A stretch of 64,000 nt of DNA from Triplophysa rosa. Its lineage: Eukaryota > Chordata > Actinopteri > Cypriniformes > Nemacheilidae. Each line of letters starts with the position of its first letter. Position 1 is the stretch's first letter. The stretch lies in contig NC_079904.1 of the NCBI RefSeq assembly GCF_024868665.1, positions 19,889,591 to 19,953,590 on the forward strand, given 5' to 3'. A program made the translations under genes and the position numbers. Below the pieces are notes generated by a model. The model was not told where the DNA came from. It did no database searches and saw nothing but the letters and a program-made list of their open reading frames with translations. This document shows, in pieces, positions 20,078 to 29,779 of this stretch.

Positions 20078-21732
20078 ATGGCACTGACTGAAACATGGAT
20101 CTGTAAAGAGAACACTGCTAACCCATCGGCCCTCTCCAACAACTTCACCCACACTCCTCGTCTTTCTGGGAGAGGAGGGGGAGCAGGTTTGCTTGTTTCC
20201 AACACCTGGAAATTCACTCCTATGTCTTTTCCTTGCAGCAACTCCTCATTTGAATACCATGCAATCACCATCACTTATCCATCAGAAATACATTGTGTTG
20301 TCATCTATCACCCTCCAGGTCAACTGAGATACTACTTAGAAGAGCTTGACACGCTGCTGTCCTCTATCCCTGAAGACGGCACTCGACAGGTAATGCTAGG
20401 CGACTTCAACATCCACCTAGACAAACCACAAGCAGCCGACTTCCTAGCTCCCCTCTCCTCGTTTGACCGTCACAGGGCCAACACCCCTCCCACCCACAAA
20501 AGAAGACAACAGCTAGATCTCGTTCTGACTCGTAACTGCACCGCTAATAATATTCTAGTTACTCCCCTGCATGTCTCTGGCCATTTCTTTATAAAGTTCA
20601 CTGTAACACTGCCTGTTGTCTCACTCCCCCCTGTGAGGGTTCTTCCATAAAATTTTCAGGAGAAATTCATATAAACTTCAACATTTGCTTTTTTATTGAC
20701 GGTCACTGATGCATTAGTCATGCAGGTGCATAACAAACAGGAAAAAAAACAAAAAGAAAAGAAAAACGATTAGAAACGAACCATCTGCACTCTGAGTTCT
20801 GGGTCTCAGATGTTTCTCCAGGGATCCCTTCCCAGAACTAAAACAGCCATAGAAAATTCTTCTGGACTAAACCATTTTATAATTACAGGGGGTCTTAGAA
20901 CTAAAACTTAGAACAACTTGAACAGAGTAGCCATATTTATTAAATAAGTGTGGCCTTTGCCATCACACCCCCAACCCTGTTTCTTTCCATCGTAATCTTT
21001 GTTCCTTCTCTCCCACTTGCCATGGTGTCTTCCTCCCTAACCACCACAACCCTTTACTCATCTCTCAATGCTGAGGAAGCTACTGATAAGCTCTGTTCAA
21101 CCTTAACATCCTGTCTTGACAGTGTCTGCCCTCTTCCCTCTAGGCCTGCACATGCTACACCCTCTATCCCCTGGCTTTCTGAGACTCTGCGCGACCATCG
21201 GACCAAGCTAAGGGCTGCCGAGAGGAAGTGGCGCAAGTCTAGAGACCCTGCTGATCTCTCCAAGTATCAACATCTTAAATCCTTCTCTACTGATATATAT
21301 GCAGCCAAAATCAAGTACTTTCAAAACAAATTCCAAACTACATCTAATCCGTGTCAACTTTTCTCTTCTTTCTCCTCTCTTCTCTGTCCCCCTCCACCTC
21401 CCGCCAATACCTCACTGACTGCTGATGACTTTGCCAACTTCTTCACTGATAAAGTAGAGACCATCAGCAGGCAATTCTCTACTCAATGCATCCCTGATCT
21501 CTCTCTTACCCCTCGAACTTGCAGGTATGTGCTCTACGACATAAGGAAAATCAGGTCGTTCCTGTCGGAGCATGCCTTTCTGCTGCTTGTCCAAACTCTG
21601 GTCATATCAAGACTGGACTACTGCAATTCTCTACTGGCCGGCCTTCCAACCAATGCAGTCAAGCCCTTGCAAATGATCCAGAATGCAGCTGCATGTCTAG
21701 TTTTCAATCAGCCTAAAAGAACCCCCTCCTGA
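20078..21732 (+). pseudogene. L2 endonuclease and reverse transcriptase ends, plus-strand copy
   Basis: Positions 20078-20631 encode the endonuclease: MALTETWICKE, GRGGGAGLLV, CVVIYHPPGQ, VMLGDFNIHLDKP and LDLVLTRNC. The catalytic SDH triad reads SGH (LHVSGHFF), so the key aspartate is lost. A 336-bp solo LTR interrupts at 20632. After it, 20968-21500 gives the linker between endonuclease and polymerase (WLSETLRDHRTKLRAAERKW). Then the sequence jumps straight to the end of the polymerase (IRKIRSFLSEHAF, SRLDYCNSLLAGLP, LQMIQNAA), skipping the whole palm. It is an internally deleted, inactive copy. Sequence at 19500-20077 is probably its 5' UTR. Confidence 0.85.
20632..20967 (-). mobile_element. 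Solo LTR with CCCCC target duplication
   Basis: 336 bp bounded TGTGAGGG...CATCACA, flanked on both sides by CCCCC (20627-20631 and 20968-20972). On the minus strand it carries AATAAA followed by a T-free stretch and the end CTCACA, in line with an LTR in that orientation. It splits the L2 endonuclease-linker coding sequence. A lone LTR is the normal product of recombination between the two LTRs of a complete element. The family is not identifiable without internal sequence. Confidence 0.75.
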
Positions 21733-21774
21733 TTTCACTTCACTCATTGCCAGTTGCTGCCAGCAAGTAGTTAG

Positions 21775-22690
21775 AATGTGGATTTCATTAAAATCTCATG
21801 TATGCAATTCATGTATTAAAATTATTTACAAAACAGGTGGCTTCATAGTATAACTGTTGGATTTTGTGAGGCCCCTGGGCAGTGGGGGCCCCTAGAATTG
21901 TCACCACCTTTCACCCCACTAGCTACGGCCCTGACCTCACGTGACATGCATAGAGCCCTTTGATTTCCGCAATGCGGAAAACGCAGACGGAATCGAGGAA
22001 TCCAGGCATAAAAACAGAACTTGCTGTACAACACAGAATGGCACAGAATCTGGCAAATGTATTATTTCCTAACAAACAATTAGCACTGAACAGCTAACAT
22101 TTTTTGGATTTACGGATTGGCTAACGAAATATTCAGATACTGTTTAAATATATATTCTGCTTGTTTTGCGTGACTGTGTGTGAAAGAGTGGCGCGGTTGC
22201 GTGTACTGAATGCATTGTGCTTGTGGAGCTTTCAGCGCCTTCGTTTCACTGCACGAGGACACGAACACATAAACAAACACCATTTGCGGCAATCCGTCAA
22301 AATAAAAGTCCAAAACTTAAATAAATGTTCTTTGCGGCGTTCTGTCAAAATAAAAGTCCGGTTGACTAGTACAAGTTATAATACACTCACATTTTACCAC
22401 ACAATCCCCCTTGAATTTTTTATAATTCGACCACAGAGTATATTGTTTACTTCAGTAAAGTGAAGTAAATGTGATAGTAAAATTGTGCTACTTATCATAA
22501 AAAATAGAACTTAAATTTAAGTAGACCTAAAAACAAAAGAAAAAAAGAAAATGTACCAGTAAGATGCTGGTTTATTAACATAATTGTACATTATACAGGC
22601 ATCGGTTATAGGTATCGGTGAGTACCAGAAAAAAATATCGGTGCTCGTACTCGGTCTTTAAAAAAATGGTATCGGTGCATCCCTAAAACT
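21775..22690. other. Debris of hAT-like elements, no gene
   Basis: Two element ends are recognisable: CTAGCTACGGCCCTG at about 21918-21932, and ATCGGTGAGTACCAG... to GGTATCGGTGCATCCCT at about 22613-22684. Both resemble right ends of fish hAT elements. Matching left ends and transposase sequence were not found. Confidence 0.4.
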
Positions 22691-22796
22691 AACGGTACTG
22701 TTTAGCGTGTTGACAAAATGTTTAAATGCTCTCCTACTTGTAATTCGCTTTGGATAAAAGCATCTGCCAAATGAATGAATGTAAATGTAAATGTAA
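22690..22796 (+). repeat. L2 3' tail
   Basis: TTGTAATTCGCTTTGGATAA, then AAGCATCTGCCAAATGAATG and repeated GTAAAT units. This is the conserved tail recognised by L2 reverse transcriptase and shared by the SINE at 23432. Confidence 0.75.
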
Positions 22797-23431
22797 TGGC
22801 TGTAATCTTAATTTATCGACCTCCAAAATTTCATTCAGACATTTCTCTGAAATTAGTGAGTTACTTCTGTCTGTGCTAGTTATTCATCTGTAATTTTTCT
22901 TGGTGACTTTAATATACATGAACACACTGTACAATGCAACAAATTGATGTCTGTTCTGGATTGTTTCAGTCTTACTCAAAATTTAACTTATTTTTGTTTA
23001 AAAAAAAAGATGATTTTTAAAGTTAAGATTTTTTATATTTTATTTTTAAATTATTAAACTTTTCGTAAAAAAAAATGTGTCCCGGATTTTCATGTCACTA
23101 CCAAAACAGTGTATGTTTTAGTCTATTGGCTAAGACTGATTTTAGCCACAGCCCTACATTTTTTATCAAGAATTATTGCTGTGTCCCTCTCTCCAAATAG
23201 CTACATGGTGAGTTCATCATTTTGAAGTAAATGTGTTCAAAATCTGAAAATCTATGTGTAACTTCAAGGAATGTCATTACCAAACTTTTTTTATGCAATT
23301 AAGCAAACTTTTTCATGTGTGTACATCTGTTAAGAACTGTGCTTGCTAACCATGTGCTGATTAGCATCTTTCAGCTAGGCTCAAAGGTATTCAAAAATTG
23401 TCACTAACAAAACAGTCACAACTGAAACGTA

Positions 23432-23578
23432 TCTTTTCTCTAGCTCAGTGGATAGAGCATGGCACTATCACCCAGGGATTGCACATACTTAGAAAACAAA
23501 TGTATAGTATAATGCAATGTAAGTCACTTTCGATAAAAGCATCTGCCAAATGCATAAATGTAAATGTAATGTAATGTA
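23432..23578 (+). mobile_element. tRNA-derived SINE with an L2-type tail
   Basis: The head has a polymerase III A box (TAGCTCAGTGGATAGAGCAT at 23441) and a weak B box (CCCAGGGATTGCACA near 23471). The tail, GTAAGTCACTTTCGATAAAA then GCATCTGCCAAATGC and GTAAAT repeats, copies the L2 3' end. SINEs of this build rely on the L2 enzyme for movement. GTATC occurs just before the head and just after the tail as a possible short target duplication. Confidence 0.7.
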
Positions 23579-23885
23579 TCACTGGGTATCATTGTTTTGG
23601 AAGTGACAAAAATTGTTTCGGTAGTGACAAAAAGCAACACTTAATCCTTTATTTGTGGAAATAAAAAAAACTCTGTACAGTAATGCAAATCATTAATATT
23701 TTAGTATGTTTTAGTAGTGATATAGTATATGAGCTATAGGTTCCCTTTCAGTCGGTCTCTCGACGTTGTGTTGAGAGACAGACTGGGGTTTGATCTTGAG
23801 AACCTATCATCTCCAAGAGGAATTTAAAACGCCAATAAACTTGACGAATGGCACTCACACGCCAGTCTCCGCCCCGTGCATACGG

Positions 23886-23893
23886 TATAAAAG
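23886..23893 (+). promoter_or_regulatory. TATA box in the left terminal repeat of DIRS copy A
   Basis: TATAAAAG about 145 bp inside the left end, in the same place as in copies C, D and E. The CCGGATATCCGG palindrome of those copies is not present here. Confidence 0.5.
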
Positions 23894-24157
23894 AAGATGG
23901 CGGCACCCATTCATTCATCTTTTGATCTTCAGAATCTGCATGACAGAATGTCAAGCGAATTCTCTCTCCGAGACATCTACTTACTGCTGGACGTTGCGTC
24001 AGCCGGCGACAACAAGCAGGTAAGTCAACAGAACCGTCAACCTCCCCGGCGTTCCGCCCTGTGCGTGGGGTAACCACTCTGCCAGCCACTGAACCACCCC
24101 CCACGGGACGGTGAAGCAGATCGTCCCAATAGTTCCTCTGTCGCGGTACTTGGGCGC

Positions 24158-24720
24158 TTGGCTAGAGCGCACCAGCCCGTCCTGGTGGCTAGAAAGGACA
24201 ATCCATCTCGGCTGTGTGATCCAGTTCACCAGATGCCCACCCAGGTTTCGGGGCATTCTCCACACCTCAGTCCGAGGGAGAACGCTTCCGTACTTCGAGC
24301 CGAGGTTGCCGCTCTTCTGGTGAAGGGTGCGATAGAGCCCGTCCCTCTAGCCGAGATGTCTTCCGGGCTTTACAGCCCGTACTTCATCGTTCCCAAAAAA
24401 GGTGGGAGGCTGCGCTCAATTTTGGACCTGTGCTCCCTGAACAAGCACCTCCACAGGATGCCAGTACGCAGAAGCGCATCCTGGCATCGGTTCGTCATCA
24501 GGATTGATTCGTGGCAATCGACTTGAAGGATGTGTACTTCCACGTCTCCACCCTCCCTTGACATCGACCGTTCCTATGGTTCACGTTCAAGGGGCGGGCA
24601 TACCAGTACAGAGTCCTGCCCTTCGGTCTGGCTCGTGGAGGCTGCCTGCATGTCCTGCAACTCGACTATGTCCCTATGACAGCGCGTCTCACCAACGAGC
24701 GCGCTAAGTCTGTGCTGAAT
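24158..24720 (+). pseudogene. DIRS reverse transcriptase, copy A, active site deleted
   Basis: The fingers region is clear (GLYSPYFIVPKKGGRLRSIL, LCSLNKHLHRMP). Motif A follows out of frame (AIDLKDVYFHVS, with a stop after RIDSW). The sequence then passes from the VLPFGL block near 24620 straight to LDYVPMTARLTNE near 24660. Copy B has about 240 more bases here, including the catalytic YLDDWL. That deletion removes the polymerase active site, so this copy could not reverse-transcribe even if the frameshifts were repaired. Confidence 0.8.
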
Positions 24721-24879
24721 TGTCTGAAACATTTCAGACACACAGCAGTCCCCCTGAAACTTTTTCAGAGGCTCCTGGGGCATATGGCGTCCTCGGCAGG
24801 GGTTATCCCACTCGGGTTGATGCACATGCAACCCTCACCCCGTGGTCAGACCTGACCTTCCTCCGAGTGAGGGTTCCGC

Positions 24880-25650
24880 TCGGGCAGGTCTCGAGGTGCA
24901 TCGTAGTCACGACAGATGCCTCCCTGCACGTGTGGGGTGCCGTGTGTAATGGGCACGCAGTGTCGGGGCGCTGGACGGGTCCCCATCAGCCTAGAGTTGC
25001 TGGCTGTCCTTTTGGCACTGAAGAGGTTTCAACCCTTCATCCAGGACAAACATGTGCTGGTCCGGTTGGACAGCACGACTGCCGTGGCGTACATCAATCA
25101 TCAAGGCAGCATACGCTCTTGGCAGATGTCATAACTCACCCGTCGCCTCCTCCTCTGGAGTCAGCAGGTGATAAAGTCCGTGCGAGCCACCTTCATCCCG
25201 GGCAACCTGAACCAGACAGCTGATGCGCTTTCTCGTCAGGAGATGCAGTGGTGACTCTTTCCTTGTGCATTCCGGCTCATATGGGAGCGGTTCGACCAGG
25301 CGCAGGTGGACCTGTTTGCCTCCCCGGACTCCACCCATTGCCTGCTTTGGAACTTTCTGTCCGACCCCCAGGTCCTGTGCAAGGTCAGGGAAGAGGGACA
25401 TCAAGTGCTGTTAGTTGCGCCTTATTGGCCCAACCAGACTTGGTTCTCAGACCTGGTGGCTCTGATGACAATCCCCCCTGGCCAATTCCCCTGATGAAGG
25501 ACCTTCTGTCGCAGGGGAAGGGCACTGTGTGGCACCCCAAGCCAGACCTCTGGAATCTCCATGTCTGGCGCCTGGATGGGATGAGGATCTGAGCGGCTTG
25601 CTGCCGGCGGTCGTTGAGACCGTCTTGCAGGTTAGGGCCCCCTCGTCCAA
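24880..25650 (+). pseudogene. DIRS RNase H and methyltransferase-like region, copy A
   Basis: RNase H fragments: GAVCNGHAVSGRWTG, LELLAVLLALKRFQPFIQDK, VLVRLDSTTAVAYINHQGS, then LNQTADALSRQ with a stop. The following part reads QVDLFASPDSTHC and HQVLLVAPYWPNQTWFSDLV. This resembles the region between RNase H and recombinase that is annotated as a DNA N6-adenine methyltransferase-like domain in DIRS1-type elements. Compared with copies B and D, the stretch with APLGTDALAHSW is missing. Several frameshifts break it. Confidence 0.7.
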
Positions 25651-25713
25651 GGTCTCTTCTCATCCTGGTGTTCTTCCCGAGGCAAAGACCCACGGAGATG
25701 CCCGATCGGGTCA

Positions 25714-26571
25714 GTGTTGTCCTTTCTGCAAGAGAGACTCAAGAGCGACTTCTCCCCATCCACCCTGAAAGTGTATGTAGCCACGATTGCTGCTCATCAC
25801 GATCTCGTGGAAGGTAATTCTCTGGGGCAACACGACCTGGTCACCAGGTTCCTCAGAGGCGCGAGGAGGATGAATCCACCTCGACCGCACTCTGTACCCT
25901 CTAGGGACCATAATGTGGTCTTACAGGGCCTTCGTATGGCCCCTTCCGAGCCCTTGAGCGATGCCAGTCTTCCTCATTTGACGATGAAGACTGCACTGTT
26001 AATGGCGCTCGCCTCCATCAAGAGGGTAGTGGACCTCCAGGCGTTCTCCGTGTCCCACAAGTTCCTAGAGTTCGGGCCAGGCGACTCTCACGTTATCCTG
26101 AGACCCCAGCTAGGCTATGTGCCCAAGGTTCCCACCACTCCCTTTCGGGACCAGGTGGTTAGCCTGCAGGCTCTCCCCCCTGGGGAGGAAGACCCAACCT
26201 CCACCGTGTTGAGTCCAGTACACGCCCTGCGCCTCTACTTGGACAGCACGCAGAGCCTTATGAGCTCTGTGCAGCTTTTTGTCTGTTTTGGGGGACAGCA
26301 CAAGGGGAGGGCTGTCTCCAAACAGAGATTGGCGCACTGGATCGTGGATGCCATTACTTTGGCATACCAGTCCCAAGATCGCCCATGCCCGCTTGCAGTG
26401 AGAGCCCACTCCACTCGGGGTATGGCCTACTCGTGGGCACTGGCCCAGGGCGCCTCTCTGACAGACATTTGTAGTGCTGTGTGTTGGGCTACGCCCAGTA
26501 CCTTTGCGAAATTTTACAATTTCCATGTGGAACCAGTGTCGGCCCATGTCTTACACGCTACCAGCAGGTGA
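25714..26571 (+). CDS. DIRS tyrosine recombinase, uninterrupted 285-residue frame
   Basis: This is the only unbroken recombinase in the window. It joins and exchanges DNA strands through a tyrosine-linked intermediate to insert the circular cDNA. Likely catalytic residues are present: Arg104 in SIKRVVDLQAFSVS, His232 and Arg235 in RAHSTRGMAYSWAL, and Tyr268 in FAKFYNFHVEP. The core-binding N-terminal part (FLQERLKSDFSPSTLKVYVA) is included. The methionine at 25714 is only the first available; in the family the recombinase overlaps or follows pol, so the real start is unclear. The frame survived while the polymerase next to it decayed. That could be chance, or the copy may have been moved recently by a related element. 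Confidence 0.85.
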   Translation: MLSFLQERLKSDFSPSTLKVYVATIAAHHDLVEGNSLGQHDLVTRFLRGARRMNPPRPHSVPSRDHNVVLQGLRMAPSEPLSDASLPHLTMKTALLMALASIKRVVDLQAFSVSHKFLEFGPGDSHVILRPQLGYVPKVPTTPFRDQVVSLQALPPGEEDPTSTVLSPVHALRLYLDSTQSLMSSVQLFVCFGGQHKGRAVSKQRLAHWIVDAITLAYQSQDRPCPLAVRAHSTRGMAYSWALAQGASLTDICSAVCWATPSTFAKFYNFHVEPVSAHVLHATSR

Positions 26572-26664
26572 GACCAGCGACTGGGAGGGCGTACACCTGC
26601 GAAAGCGCCTTCTCGCCTCTTCAGTGAGTCAGTGCGCTATTAGCCTCCCTACTTCACCCGCAGG

Positions 26665-27020
26665 TTGACGGAAGAGATGTGTTTTCACACGATTCTTAAA
26701 GTTGGCTACAGAATCTGCTGATCTTGTAGCAGCGGGCAGGTCATTCCACAAATGTGGAACAAATCCAGAGAAGGTACGTGAGAGAGATTTTTTTTACCCT
26801 TTTGGGATGGCACCACAAGTCGTTGTTCGTTTGCAGAGCGTAGGGATCTGGCAGGTACATAAGTCTGCATTAGCGAGTGAAGATAAGGGGGTGCCAAATC
26901 AGTGGTGATCTTGTAGGCCAGGAGCAGAGGCTTGAATTTGATTCGAGTGACTATAGGGAGCCAATGTAACTTAATGAAGAGAGGAGTGACCAGGAGCAAG
27001 TCCAGTCAGTGTCGCTCCAC
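26665..27020 (-). pseudogene. LINE polymerase C-terminal fragment inside DIRS copy A
   Basis: The minus strand reads LFIKLHWLPIVTRIKFKPLL, LAYKITTDLAPPYL and YVPARSLRSANEQRLVVPSQ, the standard C-terminal signature of CR1/L2/Rex1 polymerases. It is about 98 residues long, open, without the catalytic part. It lies between the recombinase and the right terminal repeat, so it was inserted after DIRS copy A or came in by rearrangement. Confidence 0.75.
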
Positions 27021-27663
27021 TTGAGCTTGTGATGCGATTCAGCACTGTGTCGTGTTGTATAGGACCCCAGTCTGTCTCTCAACACAACGTCTCATTCCCT
27101 CCATCAGGGAACAAAGGTTAAAGTCATAACAGAGACGTTTTCTATTAGACATTTACTGTCAGATGTGTGTCTGCTATATGTGCTGGCTGTTTTGTCAAAA
27201 ATGAAGTACATTAAATTATCAACTAAGATGTTATGATATTGTTTGGTTCAATACATGTAGAAACTAATGAATCCTTAACTTGGAAATCTATGTAAAAATA
27301 TATGTAAATATAATCCTTATTAAATTATATATTATTGTGTTTTTGTAGTGACAACATTTTGGGAGAGGAAGAATATTTCAAAACTTTCTGAAATTACAAT
27401 CTGAAAATTAACTGCACAATTACTAGAAATGTGTACCTTTGATATTATAAAATTTGAAACCCCCAAAAATCTGAAAAAAAAATTCAAGATGTTACCAACT
27501 CTGATTTTGCACCAATTCTGTAGAATGGCCCACAACATGTATTTACAAATTCACACACACACCACGTGCAGGCACAAACACAAGGATTCATCAGTTTTTT
27601 AAGTAGTAGCTACTCTACTAGATTAAAGAGATTTATGTAATATTGACATCTAGCGGTTGAACT

Positions 27664-28450
27664 TGTTACGAGCCCCGATAACGTCCAGGGGTAAAACGAG
27701 GTTGTAACAAAATTGTTAGACTGACGGTCACTTCAATCGCCTGATCCAGAAAGCACCAAACACCAGATTGTGCAAAATAATATATTTTTATTTTGCAAAC
27801 AAAAGAGAATAACAAAAAGGAAGTATTTATTCAGGAGAGGGAAAGGCCAACAAAACAAACAAACTTTCTAACTGCCCAGGTAACATAAATAACCTGTATC
27901 AAAAGAAAAAGAAATAAACAACAGAAACTAAGCTCTCTCCTTAACTAACAAAAAACATTAACTAAGGTAGTGTTCAAAGAAAATGGCACCCTCCCCCTAC
28001 CACTTCCTAAAATTATAACAAATAAAGTATTATACATAAGATGCATGTATAAACAAAAGAAAAACATCAAAATCATTAAAAGTCAATGACACTTGAAGAT
28101 TTGCACACTCCTTGAAACTGGCAATCAAGCCATGCATTCACCAAGTTGAAAGAGATAAACCACACATGGTCACAACAAACTCCACCAGAGACAACGATTC
28201 TGGATCAGGACAAAGAGTGAAACGCATTTTCCGTCAGCCCCTCAGCATTGCTTCTTCTCCACTTATATATTCTTTAGATTACACAGCATTTGCACTGCAG
28301 ATCTACAATGAGCATCAGCTGGTGCTCAATCAACAGTCCCCAACTGAAAAAGAGAGAACAAGAAAAAGAACAGCAACACAATATCCACTAGGGGAAGAAC
28401 TTCAGAAAATAAATACATTTACATAAACTATATGTCCACAGGACGTAACA
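27664..28450 (-). repeat. LTR of the Gypsy 3' end
   Basis: 787 bp with perfect short inverted ends (TGTTACG...CGTAACA), next to a polypurine tract. Confidence 0.75.
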
Positions 28451-28527
28451 CCCCCACCACTAAGAATGTAATTAAGAGGCAAGTAATCACATAACCCAGA
28501 TAAACTAAGATACTTTCACAATACTCT

Positions 28528-29055
28528 CTATATTCTTGAAAGGGCATCTGCCATAACATTCTCCACCCCTTTCTTATGCCGAATATCCAAGTGGTATTCT
28601 TGTAGAATGAGAGACCATCGCAGTAGTCGCTGATTAGCACCTGACATACGGGAAAGGAACACCAGTGGGTTATGGTCAGTGTACACTACAACAGGAGAAA
28701 TACTATTTCCCAAATACACATCGAAATGTTTAAGAGCTAATAACAGTGCCAATGCCTCTTTTTCAATTACACTGTAGTTCTTTTGAGCTCCAATGAACTT
28801 CCTAGAAAAATAGGAGATAGGATGTTCAACACATGCATGATCTTCTTGTAACAATACTGCTCCTGCTCCGTTATCACTTGCATCCACCTGTACCTTAAAA
28901 GATTTTGTGAAATCAGGAGCGGAGAGAACAGGTGCTTGACACAGGATATCTTTTGCGGCTTCAAAGGCAAGTTGACAGTTATCAGACCACACAAACTCTC
29001 GCTTTGTGCTAAGGAGATCGGTGAGTGGACAAACTAAGCTCTCTAAAAATATTGG
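28528..29055 (-). pseudogene. Gypsy RNase H domain
   Basis: The 154-residue frame 28992-28528 begins inside the reverse transcriptase connection (FEAAKDILCQAPVLSAPDFT). It keeps the RNase H acidic residues: Asp37 in QVDASDNGAGAVLL, Glu79 in VIEKEALALLLALKHF and Asp106 in VVYTDHNPLVFL. It ends at VMADALSRI, the usual end of this domain. Upstream, in a shifted frame, is SLVCPLTDLLSTKREFVW, the end of the polymerase. RNase H removes the RNA strand during cDNA synthesis. The domain is preserved, but polymerase and integrase are gone. Confidence 0.85.
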
Positions 29056-29060
29056 AGATG

Positions 29061-29344
29061 GTTTTTCCCCTGCCCCCTTCTCCTAAGACTCCACGCTCGG
29101 TTGCCAGTCAACTACAGAGGAGATTCCAGAAAGCAGTTTAGGGGGACATACCCAGGTAAATTTCAAATTAAGTTAGATGATAACCTATACTTTCAGATCC
29201 AAAAACAGAGGTAACTTTCTGGGTAGGTAAGTAACCATAGCAACTCACTCTCTGTGTGCTTTTGAAGAGTGTGCATGGAAGTACTAGAAATCATTGGATG
29301 CATAAATAGTATGAACACCTTACAATTTCAGTAAGTATTGTGAC
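29061..29344. other. Short unassigned stretch between element fragments
   Basis: Nothing recognisable; no open frame or repeat. Confidence 0.5.
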
Positions 29345-29764
29345 AACATGTTGATTTTAGAGTTATTATATTACATTATAAAGCATTACATGGGCTGACC
29401 CTAGAGTATATTTGTAATTTGGCCACAGTGTCCACAGCATCTCGGTCTCTCCACTCTGCTGGTTTTCTTACTCTGTACCAGCCTCGATGTAAACTCAAAA
29501 CTATGGGTGGTAGGTCATTGTCTTGTAGTGCTCCCAAGCTGTGCAATTCTCTGCCTCTTTCCATTAGGAATGCTCCATCTTTTGATTGTTTTAAGAAATT
29601 ACTCTCTAACATATACATTTATTGAAGCTTTTAAACAATAATCTTTACAGTTGTTATTGTCATTGTGATTGCTTTCATGGAGTAGTGTTTGATTCTTTTA
29701 TTGTTCTTTTATACTGTTGAGGTGCCTTGAATGTAAGAAAGTGTAAAAAACTCCTTGGTCAGAG
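29345..29764 (+). pseudogene. LINE polymerase C terminus and 3' UTR
   Basis: The end of a CR1/Rex1-type ORF2: ALHGLTLEYICNL, then LATVSTASRSLHSAGFLT, GGRSLSCSAPKLCNSLPLSI and a stop after NIYIY at 29625. Non-coding tail follows. It is a typical short 5'-truncated LINE insertion. Confidence 0.75.
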
Positions 29765-29779
29765 TGCTGTGCCGCTTAA

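Larger units (their letters stand above)
18193..22796. mobile_element. Block of two opposed L2 copies ending in inverted tails
   Basis: The left border is ACATTTACATTTAGTCATTT and then AGCAGAC (an L2 3' tail on the minus strand). The right border is GATAAAAGCATCTGCCAAAT followed by GAATGAATGTAAATGTAAATG (an L2 3' tail on the plus strand). Inside lie a minus-strand L2 (18193 to about 19500) and a plus-strand L2 (about 19500-21770). The sequence GCTGTA occurs at the left edge and again directly after the right edge, as a short target duplication would. The LINE endonuclease sequence resumes after it. Confidence 0.6.
16200..22998 (+). pseudogene. LINE (CR1/Rex1/L2 type) 5' half, split by two insertions
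   Basis: The endonuclease reads from 17814. DLIFGHCKIASTDMRCALLE and ANLDMLLLTETW (catalytic glutamate in TETW) are followed by PPGYIYFSKPHLHRRGGGLA, and the frame stops at 18191. The next part of the same domain appears 4.6 kb later, at 22797-22998: LIYRPPKFHSD, VIFLGDFNIHE and KLMSVLDCFSLTQ. The interval is an L2 block. Upstream sequence from about 16200 to 17810, apart from the element at 16405-17340, is probably its 5' UTR and first frame. Stops occur in the second part and no reverse transcriptase follows, so it is dead. Confidence 0.7.
23742..27120 (+). mobile_element. DIRS copy A, internally deleted, recombinase frame open
   Basis: It starts TTCCCTTTCAGTCGGTCTCT and ends with the inverted counterpart (CTCAACACAACGTCTCATTC, CCTCCATCAGGGAAC). 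Most of gag is missing (jump at about 24000). Next come reverse transcriptase, RNase H, a methyltransferase-like region and a tyrosine recombinase. DIRS elements integrate with the recombinase instead of an integrase. A minus-strand LINE fragment (26665-27020) sits between the recombinase and the right end. Its terminal repeats differ more from copies C, D and E than those do from each other. Confidence 0.85.
16128..27531. mobile_element. Putative DNA transposon remnant holding a nest of other elements
   Basis: The two borders are inverted copies of about 26 bases: left GGGCCATTCTATAGAATT followed by TGTGCAAA, right (reverse-complemented) GGGCCATTCTACAGAATT followed by GGTGCAAA. They are 11.4 kb apart and everything identifiable between them is other insertions. 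Left-over sequence of the host element would be 16128-16200, about 23000-23740 and 27121-27531, which carry related GTAGTGACA and AGTGACAAAAATTG motifs. No transposase is visible and the target duplication is unclear, so the link between the two ends is an inference. Confidence 0.4.
27664..29060 (-). mobile_element. 3' end of a Ty3/Gypsy element (RNase H and LTR)
   Basis: On the minus strand: end of reverse transcriptase, RNase H (29055-28528), a short spacer with a purine tract (complement of 28451-28460, GTGGTGGGGG) and an LTR from 28450 to 27664. Integrase is missing, as RNase H is followed almost directly by the LTR. The 5' part is lost at about 29060. Confidence 0.8.

Noticed and set aside
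23441..23500. Functional tRNA gene
   Set aside because: An A box exists but the B box and cloverleaf are poor and an L2-type tail follows; it is a SINE.
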